DNA of 64,000 bases from Ipomoea triloba (Eukaryota > Streptophyta > Magnoliopsida > Solanales > Convolvulaceae): positions 7,173,845 through 7,237,844 of the forward strand of contig NC_044929.1 in the NCBI RefSeq assembly GCF_003576645.1, given 5' to 3'. Shown one piece after another: positions 60,675-64,000 of the stretch. The first letter of the stretch is position 1; each line of letters starts with the position of its first letter. A program made the position numbers and the translations under genes. Below the pieces are notes generated by a model that saw nothing but the letters and a program-made list of their open reading frames with translations, searched no databases and had not been told where the DNA came from.

Positions 60675-61790
60675 TCTATACTATTAATAAAAACAATATT
60701 CTCAGTTTTAACTTCCCGCCCAAAACAGAGCTATAATATTTTGGTGTGCGTAATATTGTATAATATGGTAATACAATTCCTATCCCTAATACAATTGTAA
60801 ATTAAAATAAAATTCCTAATAAAATATATTCTTCCCTACGTTCCTATTCGTAATACAATTTTAAACTAGAATTACTAATGGTAATAATTCAGTATATATA
60901 TTTCTCTGCAATGCAATCTATACTATTAATAAAAACAATATCCCCAGTTTTAACTTCCCGCCCAAAACAGACCTATAATATTTTGGCAGTTTTAACTTCC
61001 CGCCCAAAACAGACCTATAATATTTTGGTGTTCGTAATTTCCCGCCCAAAACAGACCTATAATATTTTGGTGTTCGTAATATCCCGCCCAAAACAGACCT
61101 ATAATATTTTGGTGTTCGTAATATTCCGCCCAAAACAGACCTATAATATTTTGGTGTTCGTAATATTGTACCCAAAACAGACCTATAATATTTTGGTGTT
61201 CGTAATATTGTAAAATATGGTAATACAATTCCTATCCCTAATACAATTGTAAATTCAAATAGAATTCATAATAAAAAATATTCTTCCCTACGTTCCTATT
61301 CCTAATACAATTCTAGACTAGAATTACTAATGGTAATAATTCAGTATATATATTTCTCTGCAATGCAATCTATACTATTAATAAAAACAATATCCTCAGT
61401 TTTAACTTCCCGCCCAAAACAGACCTATAATATTATGGTTTGCGTAATATTGTAAAATATGGTAATACAATTCCTATCCCTAATACAATTGTAAATTCAA
61501 ATAGAATTCATAATAAAATATATTCTTCCCTACGTTGCTATTCGTAATACAATTCTAGACTAGAATTACTAATGGTAATAATTCAGTATATATATTTCTC
61601 TGTAATGCAATCTATACTATTAATAAAAACAATATCCTCAGTTTTAACTTCCCTCCCAAAACATACCTATAATATTATGGTTTGCGTAATATTGTAAAAT
61701 ATGGTAATACAATTCCTATCCCTAATACAATTGTAAATTCAAATAGAATTCCTAATATTATGGTTTGCGTAATCTTTATATATATAAAAA
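60675..61790 (+). repeat. Four tandem Helitron 5' ends
   Basis: The Helitron-type 5' end TCTATACTATTAATAAAAAC, each after an A, occurs at 60675, 60917, 61369 and 61611. The units are 242 bp long except the second, which is 452 bp (242 plus 5 x 42). All units share the following CCCGCCCAAAACAGA and TTCAGTATATATATTTCTCT segments. The last unit leads into the Helitron body with the RPA remnant. Confidence 0.88.
60945..61196. repeat. 42-bp staircase repeat inside a Helitron 5' end
   Basis: Six 42-nt units from CAGTTTTAACTTCCCGCCC onward. Measured from 60945, the jumps back occur after unit positions 42, 52, 53, 55 and 58, each by exactly 42 nt. Sister units at 60675, 61369 and 61611 lack the expansion. 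Confidence 0.95.
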
Positions 61791-62225
61791 CAAAATCCTC
61801 CAAAACGAAATCTTCCTTCTCGCCCAAAATATTGTACATTAAAACAATTAAAATAATAGAATAATATTAAAACAATACAATTCCTATACTACAATTCCAA
61901 TACAATTCGTATAAACAATAGAATAATATTAAAACAATACAATTCCTATACTACAATTCCAATACAATTCGTATCAAATAAATCTGCTATTAAAACACGA
62001 AATCCAATACTACAAAATGAAGTCTACTATTCTACAATTCCTATACTACAATTCCAATACAATTCGTATACTACAATTCCTCTACAATTCCTATACTACA
62101 ATTCCTCCGTCAATTCGTATTATAAATACATTCATCAATTAGAAATTTTATAACCTACTTACACAAATCGAAATAGTAAAACGATATTGTCACGCAAATC
62201 TTTCAACAATATTGTTCTTTCACTA
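61791..62225. repeat. Short A/T-rich direct repeats
   Basis: A 61-bp direct repeat (AGAATAATATTAAAACAATA...) at about 61859-61919 and 61920-61980, then degenerate ACAATTCCTATACT units to about 62110. Confidence 0.8.
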
Positions 62226-63251
62226 ATGGGGTCTGTTTTTATCTCTGCTTCCGACCTATCTCCCAAGACGAGAAGGAGTTGTATTAGACTCCGGCTACTG
62301 CGTTGTTATTTGTCAAGGGAATATCCACATTCCACAATCAACCAACACACTCTAGAGTGCTTACTCCATGACTCCCAGGTAAATGCTATTAAGTTTAAAA
62401 GTGTATATAAATTAGGGAGAGCAGATTGTGACTATATCGTGACCGAATTTTGTTCTATGAATTAGAGGAAAAAAGGTTGTGTAAATTTTGCGGTGGTTGG
62501 CATTTTGTAGTGAACACTGTAGCCATATTTAATATTTGCACCTGGAGAGCATTACAATATTTTTTTTTCTTTCTTCAGAGAACTTGTATCCATTTACAAA
62601 TCCCTAAAGAGTTTGTGGTTAAGTTCAAGAAACATTGAAGGCTCCCGGAGGAGTGGATAGCAATATGCTAAATTGCTAATTGGTAAATTCTTCTTTAAAT
62701 CTTATTCTATACTAGATGTGTTTTTATTTCTTTTTTTTTTTTGGTGTTTTTATTTCTTTTTGTTATACTAAATTTCTAATAGTATACATTCATGAATGCC
62801 AATTTTAAATCTTTTGTCAAGAAACATTTTATCAGACCAAAATAATATTAAATATACATGCATCCTTATTAATACTTTAAATATTTAGTTTCTACAAAAT
62901 ATATAAATTTTAGTTTCGCAATATAGGATACAAAAGGTCATTTATTGCAAATCTTTTGTTTGGTTTTTTGCAGATTTGATTGGTCGTGTTGTTTTCATTA
63001 ATGAGCAAAAAGTTGTCCAAGTTAATTCAAATCCTCAAAGGTTGATTGATTTTGTCATTGAAGACTCTCGGTATGTGTTTGTTTGGATGTCTTTTTGATT
63101 TGTTTAAGTATAAATTTAGGCATCATCATGCTCATTGTTGTTTTCACTACTCAGGGGTAGTCGGCTCACTGTTACTCTATGGGAGGAGCACGTGGATTCT
63201 GTCTTGCCTTACTATAATGTTGATTTGGCAGAACCACTGATTGTCCTTTAA
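62226..63251 (+). pseudogene. RPA1-like OB-fold gene remnant (Helitron-associated)
   Basis: Exon-like pieces: 62226-62378 (DLSPKTRRSCIRLRLLRCYL, EYPHSTINQHTLECLLHD), 62974-63070 (DLIGRVVFINEQKVVQVN, FVIEDS) and 63154-63251 (RLTVTLWEEHVDSVLPYYN). Joined by GT-AG sites they read as RPA1-type OB-folds: DUF223-like first, then the DLIGRV...LTLWEE pattern. Plant Helitrons often carry such single-stranded DNA-binding genes. No complete protein is left. Confidence 0.75.
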
Positions 63252-63425
63252 GTTCCAGCATAAACAATTCTCATTGATATTTGCATATGCCATGACTATA
63301 AACAAAAGCTAAGGCCAAACACAAACTCACGTTTGGTTATTGCTAAAAAAATCGGTCTTTAGTCAGGGTCAATTGTATGTGGCTTTCTCCCGAGTCAGTC
63401 ATCCTTTGTGAAATTCCGCCCAGAC
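63252..63425 (+). pseudogene. Helitron helicase C-terminal remnant
   Basis: It reads QFSLIFAYAMTINKS, TAA at 63310, GQTQTHVWLLLKKSV, FSQGQLYVAFSRVSHP. This matches the end of the helicase at 4480-4620. It directly abuts the RPA remnant, so most of the helicase has been deleted. The stop replaces the same glutamine codon as in the first Helitron. Confidence 0.88.
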
Positions 63426-64000
63426 AATATTAAAGAGAAAATGAAAAAGAAAACTGATTTTACTAATTGATTGAAAATATAAAAAAAATCATAATGGAAA
63501 AGGAAAATTAGGCAAATTGAAAAAGGGAATGGATATTACTAATTGACTGAAAATTATTTAAAAACTTTAAAAAAATTAATTAAACATGACTGTTAGATTT
63601 TTTATAATAGTTACAATTAATTCATTCAAATATGAAGGAGGAAGAAAAACTAAATGCGATAGGGTGAAAATTAATATACTTAAGGTATAAAAGTATAATT
63701 GCACATATATTAGTGTAATTGACTAATAATAGTTGCCTAATAATTATTATGATAATAACACTGGTCGTTGAATTTATTTTTATAATAATTATAATTAAAT
63801 TATTTCTCATTTTTCTCATAATTATTTTAGTAATAATATAATTACATAAGTCATATTACATATCGATCTTTTAAAGATAATTGTAGACAAACAAGTCATA
63901 TATATTTCAATTAATTGAGTTATACTTTTGCACTAATCTTATAATCAAATAAATGTACACGTTCAATATTAGAATTTTTTAAATAATTTTCTTTATTTTT
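63426..64000. other. AT-rich sequence to the window edge
   Basis: No gene. GAAAATTAGGC and AATTGA-type short repeats follow the helicase remnant; no Helitron 3' hairpin is seen before the window ends. Confidence 0.5.

Noticed and set aside
60918..61213. Long repetitive open frames on both strands (YNILVFVI-type and YYEHQNIIGLFWAG-type repeats)
   Set aside because: They arise only because the repeat unit is 42 nt, a multiple of three, so frames stay open. The sequence is a Helitron 5' end.

Overview
This is nuclear DNA of a flowering plant, most likely a eudicot. It is AT-rich, with GT-AG introns, plant-type gene families (E2F, OVATE, UEV1) and dense nested transposable elements. The mix of tRNA-derived SINEs, Helitrons and CACTA/MULE MITEs would fit an asterid such as Convolvulaceae, but that is a guess and no species can be read from the sequence.

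Three host genes look intact. (1) A 14-exon activator-type E2F transcription factor on + (5626-9834, 444 aa). (2) A two-exon OVATE family protein on - (25375-26671, 208 aa). (3) A four-exon Ubc13 partner UEV1 on - (53617-58224, 146 aa). Their exons join in frame at canonical splice sites. Their long introns carry SINEs and MITEs. E2F and UEV1 act in unrelated processes (S-phase transcription; K63 ubiquitin chains), and nothing suggests the three are co-regulated.

Everything else is mobile DNA, much of it nested. 1-4983: the 3' part of a RepHel Helitron. 9835-12460: SINEs, a second Helitron terminus and a MITE. 12461-21791: a complete copia element (- strand) with 135-bp LTRs and TSD CACGC, split inside its integrase by a 5-kb CACTA element (14894-19869, TSD AGC) that carries fragments of a UBX-domain gene. 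21800-32275: MITEs, the OVATE gene and a family of TIR elements with minisatellite cores sitting in (TA)n tracts. 32600-38876: an L1-type LINE (- strand) with a 16-bp TSD, itself hit by an LTR, a 66-bp MULE-type foldback and a SINE; it splits a peptidase-like transposon ORF. 39600-45110: a decayed copia element (+). 46830-51575: part of a Tat-like gypsy element (- strand) whose 3' region holds tandem repeats and an antisense ORF with its own TATA box. 52700-53200: a SINE and a MULE-type MITE. 58435-63425: Helitron pieces, including four successive 5' ends and RPA/helicase remnants.

The oddest signal crosses element boundaries. At four unrelated loci (3520-3677, 42072-42239, 60163-60341, 60945-61196) the sequence jumps back by exactly 42 nt two to five times in a staircase. 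A single N at 17935 is also flanked by identical ~460-bp copies. An assembly artefact is the first explanation to test; I see no obvious new multi-gene system.
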